DNA of 64,000 bases, from assembly GCA_963789175.1 (NCBI GenBank), contig CAWBJO010000002.1:124001-188000 (forward strand), in the 5' to 3' direction. Each line of letters begins with the position of its first letter. Position 1 is the stretch's first letter. A model generated the notes under the pieces. That model was not told the origin of the DNA. It did no database searches and worked only from the letters and a program-made list of their open reading frames with translations. Shown piece after piece: positions 25,017 through 33,815 of the stretch. Position numbers and translations under genes: made by a program. Source of the DNA: CAWBJO01 sp963789175 (GTDB taxonomy: Bacteria > Pseudomonadota > Alphaproteobacteria > Rhizobiales > Aestuariivirgaceae).

Positions 25017-25808
25017 CTATTTCAGAGTCGCGTTCTTGGTGCCGAGATACGCCTCGATGACATGAGCGTCGTTCTGAACCTCGGCCGGCGTGCCCTCGGC
25101 TATCTTGACGCCGTAGTCGAGCACGCTCACCCGATCGGAAACGCCCATCACGACGCGCATCGAGTGCTCTATGAGCACGATCGTGATGCCGCGCTCGTCG
25201 CGCACCCGGCGCACGAAATTCATCATGTCGGTGCTCTCGCGCGGATTCATTCCCGCCATTGGCTCGTCGAGCATGAGCAGCCGCGGCCGGGTGGCCAGCG
25301 CCCGGGCGATTTCAAGGCGGCGCTGCTCGCCGTAGGCAAGGTTGCGCGCCACGATGTCGCCACGTCCGCGCAGCCCGACGAACTCGAGAATCTTCCGCGC
25401 ATTGTCATTGGCCTCCGCCTCGTCCTGGCGGGTCGCTGCCGTGTTGAAGACGGCGCCGAGCCACGTCGACTTCAAGTGGATGTGCATGCCCACCAGGATA
25501 TTCTCGATGGCGGTCAGGTTCCGGAACAGGCGAATGTTCTGATAGGTGCGGTTGATACCGGCGGCGGCGACCCGGTCGGGCGTAACCCCGTCGATGCGTT
25601 CGCCGGCGAACCAGATCGCGCCCTCGTCGGGCGTATAGAATTCCATGATGCAGTTGAAGACGGTGGTCTTGCCGGCGCCGTTCGGTCCGATGATGCTGTG
25701 GATCGAACCTTCCTTGACCTCGAGGTCGAGACTGTCGACGGCGATGAGCCCGCCGAAGCGTTTGGTCATCGCTTCCGTCTTGAGCAGGGCGCCGCCGGGA
25801 TCGCTCAT
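25017..25808 (-). CDS. LivG-type branched-chain amino acid ABC ATPase
   Basis: ATPase of 263 aa. The start MSDPGGALLKTEAMTKRFGG at 25808 overlaps the LivM stop by 4 bp (ATGA). Walker A GPNGAGKTTVFNCI, the LivG-specific NRTYQNIRLFRNLTAIENILVG, signature LAYGEQRRLEIARAL (YGEQ variant usual in LivG) and Walker B LLMLDEPMAGMNP are present. It energises the LivH/LivM pair. Confidence 0.92.
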   Translation of the reverse strand: MSDPGGALLKTEAMTKRFGGLIAVDSLDLEVKEGSIHSIIGPNGAGKTTVFNCIMEFYTPDEGAIWFAGERIDGVTPDRVAAAGINRTYQNIRLFRNLTAIENILVGMHIHLKSTWLGAVFNTAATRQDEAEANDNARKILEFVGLRGRGDIVARNLAYGEQRRLEIARALATRPRLLMLDEPMAGMNPRESTDMMNFVRRVRDERGITIVLIEHSMRVVMGVSDRVSVLDYGVKIAEGTPAEVQNDAHVIEAYLGTKNATLK

Positions 25809-27511
25809 GGTTTCGGCTTGGTCACGGAGGTGGACTGCAGGGCAACGGTCTCGGCGTCGATCTGCATCTCGCGGCGCTTGGCGGCCGACGGCCACAGGCC
25901 TTCCGGCTTGAGCCGCATGACGGCGATGATCGCCAGGCCGTAGAAGAGGAACCGGAACTCGCCGAACTCGCGCAGTGCCTCGGGGAGGCCGATCAACACC
26001 GCAGCGCCCAGGGCTACGCCCGGTAGGCTGCCCATGCCGCCGACGATGATGAGGGCGAGGATATTGATCGATATGATGAGCTGAAACGAGTGCGGATAAA
26101 TGGTGCCGAGCATGACGGCGAATATCGAGCCCGCCAGGCCGGCGAACGCGGCGCCGAGGCCGTAGGCGAGCAGCTTCACGTTGATGAGATTGATTCCTAG
26201 CGCCTGGGCGACGTCCTCATCGTCGCGGATCGCCATCCAGGCACGACCGAGGCGCGACTCCTCGAGCCGCCAAGCGAAATAGGCGGCGATGAGCGATGCG
26301 ACGAGCGCGAGGTAGAACAGGGACACCGGCGTCGTGAGGTGAAAGTCGCCGATCGTCGGGCGGGGAATCTGCAGGATACCTTTGGCACCGGCGAGGAGGG
26401 GTGCCGCGGCGTCGGACAGGACGATGACCCGCACGATCTCTCCGAGACCGAGAGTGGCGACGGCGAGATAGTCGCCGCGCACCTTGAGCACGGGTATGCC
26501 GAACAATATTCCCACGATCACCGAGGCGAGGACGGCAAGCGGCATCGCCTCCCAGTAGGAAAGGTGGACGAGCGCAAAGGGGCTGTCTGCAGTGAGCAGG
26601 GCGGTGGTGTAAGCCCCGACGGCATAGAAGGCGACGAAGCCGAGATCGAGAAGGCCGGCGATTCCGACTTCTAGGTTGAGGCCCATTCCCATCAGGATGA
26701 AGAGGCCGACCATCAGCAGGACCTGACCGACGAAGTTGCCGGCATAGAGCGGAAACAGGATGATGAGGATGGCGGCGGCGGCAAGATAGGACCACCGGAT
26801 GGTGCGCCGCGAAGAGGGCGACAGCCGGTCGTAGCCGGCGGTGACCCGGTCGCCGAAGTGATCGCGGATCACGATGAAAGCCAGTGTCACGCAGAAGATG
26901 ATGACCGCACCTTGGAGCTTCAAACCCGTATAAGTGTAGAGCAGGTCGTGAAGGGGTTTGGACGCGCTGCTGTTGGCGAGGATGGGGCGGATGAGCTCCT
27001 GGAATAGCCCCGCAAGGCCCACGGCCACGAGGCTCCCCGACAATGGCCGGCGGATGCGAAGCGGAAGCGCGACGATCAAGACTCCGACCACGCCAAGGAC
27101 GGCTCCCAGGATCGGAAGACAGGCGATGCCCAAGGCCGGCGGCTTGACGTAGAAAGTCAGCATGTCGAGCAGAGGCTTGTCTAGGGCGATGAAGATCGAG
27201 CGGAGATTGACGAAGCTCATGACGGCGGGAAGAACCGCGATCAGCGCCCCCGCAATCATTCCGGCCACGCCACCGGCCAATATGAGCCGGGAGAGCGTGG
27301 CGAAGGGACGCCTGGTGCCGATCAGAATCCCGGTGCCGACAAACAGCAAACCGAGCGTCGCGTAGCCGAGCGTCAGAAGCCCGACGATGATCGGCCGGTT
27401 GTTGAACATCGTGAGGATGCCGACGAAGGCGAGCGCCAGCCCGGTTCCGCCCATCTGCAGCTCCGGTATCGACCACCTGGCGCCAAGCGGTGGTCTTGCG
27501 CTCCTCGACAC
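25805..27511 (-). CDS. LivM-type ABC permease with long N-terminal membrane extension
   Basis: Inner-membrane permease of 568 aa from GTG 27511. The last 320 residues are a standard LivM (LLDLGFVAFYAVGAYTTALL, PVLKVRGDYLAVATLGLGEI, AWMAIRDDEDVAQALGI); the first 230 add several extra helices, as in LivM proteins carrying an N-terminal extension domain. The start is uncertain: a strong GAGGAGGAAG precedes an ATG at 27537-27539 whose frame (MSFEVAAASRVEERKTTAW...) is one base out of register and would join this frame after WRQVV if one G near 27487 were absent. GTG 27511 itself has no Shine-Dalgarno. Overlaps LivG by 4 bp. Confidence 0.85.
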   Translation of the reverse strand: MSRSARPPLGARWSIPELQMGGTGLALAFVGILTMFNNRPIIVGLLTLGYATLGLLFVGTGILIGTRRPFATLSRLILAGGVAGMIAGALIAVLPAVMSFVNLRSIFIALDKPLLDMLTFYVKPPALGIACLPILGAVLGVVGVLIVALPLRIRRPLSGSLVAVGLAGLFQELIRPILANSSASKPLHDLLYTYTGLKLQGAVIIFCVTLAFIVIRDHFGDRVTAGYDRLSPSSRRTIRWSYLAAAAILIILFPLYAGNFVGQVLLMVGLFILMGMGLNLEVGIAGLLDLGFVAFYAVGAYTTALLTADSPFALVHLSYWEAMPLAVLASVIVGILFGIPVLKVRGDYLAVATLGLGEIVRVIVLSDAAAPLLAGAKGILQIPRPTIGDFHLTTPVSLFYLALVASLIAAYFAWRLEESRLGRAWMAIRDDEDVAQALGINLINVKLLAYGLGAAFAGLAGSIFAVMLGTIYPHSFQLIISINILALIIVGGMGSLPGVALGAAVLIGLPEALREFGEFRFLFYGLAIIAVMRLKPEGLWPSAAKRREMQIDAETVALQSTSVTKPKP

Positions 27512-27551
27512 GGCTTGCGGCGGCGACTTCGAACGACATACCGCTTCCTCC

Positions 27552-28667
27552 TCAGGCCCGCTTCTTGATCAGTGCCTCGCCGAGCAGCCCCTGCGGCCGG
27601 AAGACGAGCACCATGACGAGAAGCGTGAAGGCCACCAGGTCGCGCAGCTGGTAGGGAGCCGGAACGCCGAGGCCATCGAGGAACAATGGCGGCCCAATCG
27701 ATTCCATCACGCCCAGGAAGAAGCCGCCGAACATGGCGCCCGGAATATTTCCGATTCCGCCGAGGACGGCGGCGCTGAACGCCTTAACGCCCGGCAGGAA
27801 GCCCATATAGAAATAGATCTGCTTGTAGACCAGGCAATAGAGCACGCCGCCGATGCCGGCCATGCATGCCCCGAGCACGAAGGTGAAGATGATGACCTTG
27901 TTCGAATCGATGCCCATCAGCGCCGCGGCGTCGCGATCCTCCGAGACCGCGCGCATCGCCATGCCCATCTTGGTCCTCTGGACGACGAGATAGAGAAAAA
28001 TCATTGCCGCGACCGCTGTGAGGATGACGATGGGCTGCACGGCGGGCAGCGACAGCCCGAGAAAATCGACATTGCCCTTCAGCCATTCGGGGTCGGGATA
28101 TGACCGGACATTGGAACCGAACATGCCGCGGAACACATGCTGCAGCACGAAGGATGCGCCGATCGCGCAGATCAGCGGGGCTAGCGTAGCGACGTGGCGG
28201 AACGGCCGATAGCAGACGCGCTCGACGATCAACGCGGTTGCGGTGCAGACCGCCATGGACAGCAGCATGATGCCCAGTGTCGAGGTGACGGGGTAGGCAT
28301 CGAGAAAACCGTTGCGGTCGAAACTGCGCGCCAGGAAGTATGCGGAGAATGCGCCGGTCATGGCGATGTCGCCATGCGCGAAGTTGATCAGGCGCAGGAC
28401 GCCGTAGACCATCGTGTAACCAAGGGCGATCAGCGCATAGACGCCGCCGATGGTGAGGCCGAACATGAAGAAGTCGAACCAGTGGCGGGCATCGTAGGTG
28501 CCCTTCCACAGGGTGGCGATCGTTCCGAAGACGACCAGCGCGAGAAGCCCGACGCGCAATGCCCACAGAACGATATCGACGAAGGTCAGCCGGTGCAGGT
28601 TGCCGAGTCTTCCGGTCCAAGCCCGCTGGCGCTGCGCCTGTCGCTGCGCATCGCTAACAGTCGTCAT
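27552..28667 (-). CDS. LivH-type ABC permease
   Basis: Inner-membrane permease of 371 aa. It contains the LivH signature GVLRLINFAHGDIAMTGAFSA, the coupling region GMAMRAVSEDRDAAALMGI, and VLGGIGNIPGAMFGG before the last helices. An N-terminal cytoplasmic segment of about 30 residues (TTVSDAQRQAQRQRAW) precedes the first helix. Second gene of the operon, with a hairpin between it and the binding-protein gene upstream. Confidence 0.92.
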   Translation of the reverse strand: MTTVSDAQRQAQRQRAWTGRLGNLHRLTFVDIVLWALRVGLLALVVFGTIATLWKGTYDARHWFDFFMFGLTIGGVYALIALGYTMVYGVLRLINFAHGDIAMTGAFSAYFLARSFDRNGFLDAYPVTSTLGIMLLSMAVCTATALIVERVCYRPFRHVATLAPLICAIGASFVLQHVFRGMFGSNVRSYPDPEWLKGNVDFLGLSLPAVQPIVILTAVAAMIFLYLVVQRTKMGMAMRAVSEDRDAAALMGIDSNKVIIFTFVLGACMAGIGGVLYCLVYKQIYFYMGFLPGVKAFSAAVLGGIGNIPGAMFGGFFLGVMESIGPPLFLDGLGVPAPYQLRDLVAFTLLVMVLVFRPQGLLGEALIKKRA

Positions 28668-28713
28668 GAGGCCTCCGAATCCCGACGAGTTCGCAGGAAC
28701 TCCCGCCCGGGAA

Positions 28714-28741
28714 GCCGGCCGCCCGACAAGGGGCGACCGGC
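28714..28741 (-). repeat. Hairpin between LivK-type binding protein and LivH genes
   Basis: GCCGGCCGCCC (28714-28724) and GGGCGACCGGC (28731-28741) form an 11-bp stem with one internal mismatch around a 6-nt loop, in the 99-bp gap after the binding-protein stop. No T-tract lies downstream on the transcribed strand. Position is the same as for the hairpins in the other ABC operons of the window. Confidence 0.6.
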
Positions 28742-28766
28742 AACCGGCGTGGCAGGAGCGTGAAGA

Positions 28767-30026
28767 CTACTTGACCGGATAGATCTTCTTCGGATTTTCA
28801 CCCGCCTTGAACTTCGAAGGATCAGGATCGGTGATCTGATAGACGGCAAAGTTGAAGGCTCCGCACTGGCCGTGCTCATCGCAGTTGATCGGTCCGGAGA
28901 TGCCATCATAGCCTTTTGTCGAGAAGAGCTCGTCGTGGAGCGCCTTCCTTCCGATGTAGGTGTTGCCGGCGTCGTCCTTCTTGGCGACCTTCTCGATCGC
29001 CTTGGCCAGGATGATGCCCGCATCATAGGCCTGGGCATGGAAGGAGTTGATTGGGCCCTCGCCGTACTTCGCGGTGTATTTCTCGACGAACTGCGGATAC
29101 TGCGCGCCCATCACCTCGGGTGAGATGTCGACGTTGGTGATGCGGAAGTCCTTGGCAGAATCACCTGCCGCCTCGAGCAAGCCGGGCGCCATGACGGCGC
29201 TGCCGCCGATGAGGTTGGTGTCCTTGAGATCGGGGATCTCAGGGGCCTGGCGGATGATCTGGGCGGTCACCGCCACGAAGGTCGGGAAGTACAGCACGCA
29301 GGGCTTCTTGGTGCCGATGCCGGTGAGAACCGGGCGCATGTCGACGTCGGTCGGCGTCACGGCCTCCTCGGCCACGATCTCACCACCCAGCTCCTTGAAG
29401 TGCTCGGCCGCCACCTTGGCGAGCTGCGAGGCGAAAGGGCTGCCGTCATGGATGGTAGCGATCGTCTTGCACTTCAGCTCTTTGAAGAACCACTCGGCAT
29501 CGTTGAAGCCCTGGTCCTTGTCGCTGTAGATCGTCCGCATATAGCCGAAATAGTCGGGCTTGCGGTCGGGGGCGGTCAGCGAGGGTGCCGTCGTGGCAGT
29601 TCCGATATTGGTAATGCCGGCTTTCCACAGGATCGGCGCGCCGGTCGTCGCGGCACTGGAGCAGGCCGGCCCGAGGACGGCGACGATGTTGGGCAACGTG
29701 GCGAGCTTGGTCGCCGCAGTCTGGCCGCCTTCAGCGTTGCAGCCGTCATCCTCGACCACGAGCTGGATCGAGTGGCCGGCAATCTGGTTGTTGAGGTCGT
29801 CGAATGCGACTTCGACCCCGCGCTTCGAATCGAGCCCGAGCGCCGTATCGGGGCCCGAGATTACCCAGTATCCCCCGATCACGATCGGAGCGTCCTTCGG
29901 GACCTCGACGACACCGAGGTCGTCCGTCACCGGACCTTTCGTTTCGGCGCTGGCCGTGAACGAAGCCGAACCAAGGAGGCCTGCGATCACGATCGCCGAC
30001 GCTCCCCACAATACACTTCTCTTCAT
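28767..30026 (-). CDS. Branched-chain amino acid-type ABC binding protein (LivK family)
   Basis: Periplasmic binding protein of 419 aa (Peripla_BP_6). The ATG at 30026 has GGGAGGAAGG upstream and starts MKRSVLWGASAIVIAGLLGSASFTASA, a signal peptide. VIGGYWVISGPDTALGLDSKRGVEVAFDD marks the first lobe; two cysteine pairs (DDGCNAEGG, GPACSSAAT) and a C-terminal INCDEHGQCG may form disulfides. It leads the five-gene Liv operon. The ligand could be branched-chain or other amino acids or related compounds. Confidence 0.9.
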   Translation of the reverse strand: MKRSVLWGASAIVIAGLLGSASFTASAETKGPVTDDLGVVEVPKDAPIVIGGYWVISGPDTALGLDSKRGVEVAFDDLNNQIAGHSIQLVVEDDGCNAEGGQTAATKLATLPNIVAVLGPACSSAATTGAPILWKAGITNIGTATTAPSLTAPDRKPDYFGYMRTIYSDKDQGFNDAEWFFKELKCKTIATIHDGSPFASQLAKVAAEHFKELGGEIVAEEAVTPTDVDMRPVLTGIGTKKPCVLYFPTFVAVTAQIIRQAPEIPDLKDTNLIGGSAVMAPGLLEAAGDSAKDFRITNVDISPEVMGAQYPQFVEKYTAKYGEGPINSFHAQAYDAGIILAKAIEKVAKKDDAGNTYIGRKALHDELFSTKGYDGISGPINCDEHGQCGAFNFAVYQITDPDPSKFKAGENPKKIYPVK

Positions 30027-30163
30027 GAACCTTCCTCCCACGCTGGTACCGGCGCACCTCGGAGGCTGCGAGCGACTGCCCGCGAAACGTCCGAAGTCCG
30101 GTGTTCTTGCTCCGCTGCGTTTCCCGGCGTTTTTATCGGTGCCCCGGATTCTGCAACGAACTC

Positions 30164-30193
30164 ATTGTGTTCATGGCGCCGGTTGAGTGTCAA
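30164..30193 (-). promoter_or_regulatory. Candidate sigma-70 promoter of the Liv operon
   Basis: On the minus strand TTGACA (30193-30188, consensus -35) and CACAAT (30169-30164, -10) are separated by 18 bp, about 138 bp before the binding-protein start codon. It is the best -35/-10 pair I found in the window. No attenuator or operator is obvious between it and the gene. Confidence 0.5.
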
Positions 30194-30285
30194 CTCGCAT
30201 GGCGGCAGTCCGCCCTCCGCGAAGGTGGAAAAGCTGCATTGGAAGGCGGTTGCCAATCGTTAAGAGCGGGGCGCCGACTGCCTGG

Positions 30286-32850
30286 CTACTGAAACACGTT
30301 GCGTGTGGCCGTGACGGGCGTGGTCGGGCGGTTCACATGATATTTGTGGCATAGCAGGCAGTCTTGACGCGCCATGCCGCCGGAGTGGCAGGTCTGGCAA
30401 AGCTCCTTCTTCACGGCTCCGAAAGCGGGAGCGAATTTTCGCGGATTGCCCTGCTCGTAACTGTTCAGGTACGGGCGCCCCTTTTCGAGGGCGTGACAGG
30501 TCAGGCAGCCACGATCATCCATAATGCCGAAATGCGGCTCGTGGACGAAGTTCGTGAAACGTCCAAGTTTGCTCGCGATCGAGACGGGAAGGAAATTGAC
30601 CACTCGGCCCTTGTTCGGGACGTCGTCGACGCTGTGGCACTTCGTGCACGACCCTTGGGCCTCCTTGCTCGCAAGGGCGTTGAATACGGCAGCCGCGGGA
30701 CTTGTGCCGCCCTTCGCGGCCTCAGGTCCTGCCATGGTGAGCCACGAATGGATGAATTTGTCCTTGTGGCCCGTCGGGCGATAGAAGATGGAGTAGTCCT
30801 GCCGATACCAGCCGCCATACTCCGCCCAGCTCTCCGGATCGACGCCGCTTTCGATGTCGGTCTCGGCCGGAGCCGCCGCCTGGGGAGCGGCCGCCACATC
30901 GTCAGAGCTCGAAGCCGGTGCCTTTGGTTTGGCGGCGTCGGGCCTTTCAGCCGCTTCCTCAGGTTGAGGCTCGCCCGTTATTTCGGCCTTCTGCTTGCCT
31001 GATTTGACTGCGCCCAGCTCTTCTTCCGTGGGGAAAAGCAAATCATCGGTCTGATCGCCGGGGTCGGCGGGCTGTTCCGTTGCGGCGATCGTCTCCTCGC
31101 TGCCGGCAGGCCGGGCCTCCGCGCCGTCGACGGCCTCCGCCACGTTGTCCTGCTTGGCGTCGTTCGGTTCGTCAGGGCAGGCAGCTTGATCGCCGTTTTC
31201 GGGCTGGACTTCGGTGTCGTCGGCTGCTCCGGCAGAGTCTTCAGCGTCGGCTCCGTCGCTACGAGCCTTGATGGCACGAGGCGTGCCGGTCGGCAACGGC
31301 AAGCGTCCCTCGACCGCCGCCTCTTCGTCGACCTCTCCCTCCGGCTCTCCGGTCGCATCGGCCGCTCCGTCCGGCGGGACAACCGCTTCAGCATCCTCGA
31401 CCGCGGCTTCGATCGTGCGCGGCGGCGGGTCGACGCAGTCCGTCTCCTTCGTGCCGGCAGGTTCGGCCGATGCCTCGGGTTCAGGCTCGACCGCGGCGTT
31501 ATCACTTGGCGCCGCCTGAGCTGCATCCGAAACAGGCTCCCCTTCCGATGACTGCTCGGCAGTCGCGGCGCCGGAGGCAACCTGAGGATCGTTCGAGAGC
31601 GGGCCGTTTGCGGTCTCCGCCGGAAGATTGGGCAACCATTGGCGTTGGGCAGTTGCGACCACGTCCCGCGGGATGCTTGCCGTCAGGTCGGCAACGACAC
31701 TCGGACTGAGCCTGGTTCCGACCGCGACATCGAGACCACCCAGAACGTCGGACGCCTTTCCGGTGACCAGCGCATTGAACAGCCCCTTGGTCTCCCAGAC
31801 CAGATCGTTCACCGCCTTGAGCTCAGCGTCGCTCGCCTTGGCGAGGTCCTGAAGGTTCAGACCGTCCACGGCCTTAAGCAGGGCGCGGCCCCGAGCTGTC
31901 CGGGCGATCATAACCTTCATGAACGGCGTGAGCGCGGCTTCGGAGTCTTCCGGCCATTCGCCGACGGGGACGTTCCTGTCCTTCAGGGTCTGGAGGTCAA
32001 GTCCGGGTAGCGCCAGAAACGCGATGCCCTTCGGGCCACTCGCTCGTTCCTTGCCGACGATCTGGTCGAGATGGCAAGTGGTGCAGGTTCGATCGAACGG
32101 CGCCGTGGCCATGACACGCCGGTCGCTCCCGCTGTCGTGACAGCTCGAGCAGGTGACGGGAATGCGCTTCTTCGGATCCTTCTTCGCCATCTCCGGAAAA
32201 TGCTTTTCGAAATGACCGGCATGGTCGTAGATGATCCGCGTACGCCGCTTGAAGGGATAGGTCTCGAAATCCGGATGGTGGCCGTCGAAGCTGTCGAACT
32301 TCACCACATGGCAAGAGCGGCACTGCTCGTTGGAGACGCGCTTCAGGTCGAAGCCGGCACCCTGGTGCTCCTGGTGACAGGTTGCGCAGAAAAGTCCGCC
32401 CGCCATCACGTCCTGCATGGGGAACGCAGCGTCCTGGGCGCGAGCCGACAGCGGCTCCGTCGACACGGCGGCGACTTCCGTCAGCCGCTTGGTGCTTTGG
32501 TTCAGGACACGGGTCGAAGCGCCGTGCGCGTTGAAGGCGGTATCCGGCATTTTGTGGCAGGTCAGGCAGGCCTTGCTGTCGGCGAGCGGATCAGCAGCGA
32601 CGAGGCCGTGAATCCAGCTCCATTTACCGCTGCCGTTCTGGGTATGGCAGGCATTGCAGGTCTCGATCGAGCTGTGACCGCTGGTCAGCGGTCCCGGCAT
32701 CAACATTCGCGTGCCGGCCGAGAAATAAAATGCCCATCCCAGACAGCCCATGGTCACGAGCGCCAGCAGCGCCGCGACACGATCGCGCTTCGAGCCGGCG
32801 GGCTTCGGCGGCCGAACCGGCTTCGCTCGTCGGGCTCGCCGCATCACCAC
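30286..32850 (-). CDS. Membrane-anchored decaheme cytochrome c with acidic linker
   Basis: Protein of 854 aa with ten CXXCH heme c motifs. Basic N-terminus, one membrane helix at about 26-46 (signal anchor), then six motifs at residues 65, 95, 155, 177, 234 and 256; a helical stretch to about 410; a 260-residue Ala/Glu/Pro/Asp-rich, strongly acidic linker (about 411-670) with two lone cysteines (472, 558); and four motifs at 735, 782, 818 and 831. Many extra His residues (HGASTR, YDHAGHFEKHF, HKDKFIHSW, FVHEPHFG) could be distal ligands. It should face the periplasm and carry electrons. The split six-plus-four layout joined by an acidic linker is not one I recognise. It overlaps the upstream b-type membrane gene by 7 bp. 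Confidence 0.88.
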   Translation of the reverse strand: MVMRRARRAKPVRPPKPAGSKRDRVAALLALVTMGCLGWAFYFSAGTRMLMPGPLTSGHSSIETCNACHTQNGSGKWSWIHGLVAADPLADSKACLTCHKMPDTAFNAHGASTRVLNQSTKRLTEVAAVSTEPLSARAQDAAFPMQDVMAGGLFCATCHQEHQGAGFDLKRVSNEQCRSCHVVKFDSFDGHHPDFETYPFKRRTRIIYDHAGHFEKHFPEMAKKDPKKRIPVTCSSCHDSGSDRRVMATAPFDRTCTTCHLDQIVGKERASGPKGIAFLALPGLDLQTLKDRNVPVGEWPEDSEAALTPFMKVMIARTARGRALLKAVDGLNLQDLAKASDAELKAVNDLVWETKGLFNALVTGKASDVLGGLDVAVGTRLSPSVVADLTASIPRDVVATAQRQWLPNLPAETANGPLSNDPQVASGAATAEQSSEGEPVSDAAQAAPSDNAAVEPEPEASAEPAGTKETDCVDPPPRTIEAAVEDAEAVVPPDGAADATGEPEGEVDEEAAVEGRLPLPTGTPRAIKARSDGADAEDSAGAADDTEVQPENGDQAACPDEPNDAKQDNVAEAVDGAEARPAGSEETIAATEQPADPGDQTDDLLFPTEEELGAVKSGKQKAEITGEPQPEEAAERPDAAKPKAPASSSDDVAAAPQAAAPAETDIESGVDPESWAEYGGWYRQDYSIFYRPTGHKDKFIHSWLTMAGPEAAKGGTSPAAAVFNALASKEAQGSCTKCHSVDDVPNKGRVVNFLPVSIASKLGRFTNFVHEPHFGIMDDRGCLTCHALEKGRPYLNSYEQGNPRKFAPAFGAVKKELCQTCHSGGMARQDCLLCHKYHVNRPTTPVTATRNVFQ

Positions 32851-33737
32851 ACTCCCGACGAGAAGGCATAGACCACCAGCACGTGCACGATCGTGAGAAT
32901 GATCAGCGCATAGGTGACGGGCACATGCACGAACAGCCAGGCACGGGTCAGCCCGAGAGCGACGTGGGCGTAGTCGAGACGATCCTTTTCGACCACGAGG
33001 TTCCTGATGGCGGCCAGCTTCTCCTGGTTCGGCGGGTCGACATAGCGCGACAGGTTGTCAATGGCGTCGGTGAGCTGCTTGAGGGGGCGCTGCGAGCCGA
33101 CGAGGTGGGCGAAGAAGTTGCGGTGTCCCTCGAAGAATTCTGCAAGGTGGGTCTTATAGAGGTCCTTGATCCAGGCGTCATAGGGCAGTCCGGGCAAGGC
33201 GATCGCGAGCGGTGGCGGATCGGCCTCGGCGACGGCTACCAGGAACTCAAGCTCCAGATCGGAGCGCAGGGTCGGAATGCGTTCATAGCTCACAGCGTCG
33301 TCGATCCGGCCTTTTGCCTGCAGCGCCCAGACGAGATAGGTGCCGAGAATTCCGCTCAGCGACACCAACACGAAGCCCGCCCACAGCGCCCATTCGAAAG
33401 CGGCATCCGGCAGCGAGTAGTTGCAATGGGAGACGAAGGCGGCGATCACCAGATAGCCGACGAAGACATGAATCTTCCGCCAGCGCAGGGCCGATTTCGG
33501 CGAGATGCCGGCCGATTTGGCGATGTGGAACGCGATCTGCATGGCCATGCCGCCAGCCAGGACCCAGCCGTCGAAGTAGCGCGGGTCGCGGAGGCCGGAG
33601 GCATATATCCACACGAGCCAGAACAGGCCGCCGGAGATGGTAGCAATCAGAAGACCCCGGGCTATTCGTCCGACGACTATTCCCGCGGTTCCCATGCCGC
33701 GCCCGCCGAGCGAGACGTCAGACGTGCGCGATCTCAC
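32844..33737 (-). CDS. Cytochrome b-like integral membrane protein of the multiheme cluster
   Basis: Inner-membrane protein of 297 aa. Five or so helices are visible (IARGLLIATISGGLFWLVWIY, GGMAMQIAFHIA, HVFVGYLVIAAFVSHCNY, WAGFVLVSLSGILGTYLVWAL, and a C-terminal LFVHVPVTYALIILTIVHVLVV). Histidines lying in helices (FHIAKS, KIHVFVGY, VSHCNYS, FVHVPV, IVHVLV) suggest b-heme ligation as in cytochrome b561/ferric-reductase-like proteins. A long cytoplasmic or periplasmic loop spans about 150-255. The GTG start at 33737 has GAGGGG upstream. It overlaps the decaheme gene and probably passes electrons to it. Confidence 0.65.
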   Translation of the reverse strand: MRSRTSDVSLGGRGMGTAGIVVGRIARGLLIATISGGLFWLVWIYASGLRDPRYFDGWVLAGGMAMQIAFHIAKSAGISPKSALRWRKIHVFVGYLVIAAFVSHCNYSLPDAAFEWALWAGFVLVSLSGILGTYLVWALQAKGRIDDAVSYERIPTLRSDLELEFLVAVAEADPPPLAIALPGLPYDAWIKDLYKTHLAEFFEGHRNFFAHLVGSQRPLKQLTDAIDNLSRYVDPPNQEKLAAIRNLVVEKDRLDYAHVALGLTRAWLFVHVPVTYALIILTIVHVLVVYAFSSGVW

Positions 33738-33815
33738 AATTTCCCCTCACATCGCTCATTCTTTTCCCGTCGCTACAATCCGGCGCTGCCATCGCGAGCG
33801 CCCCCGGGGGTTAAC

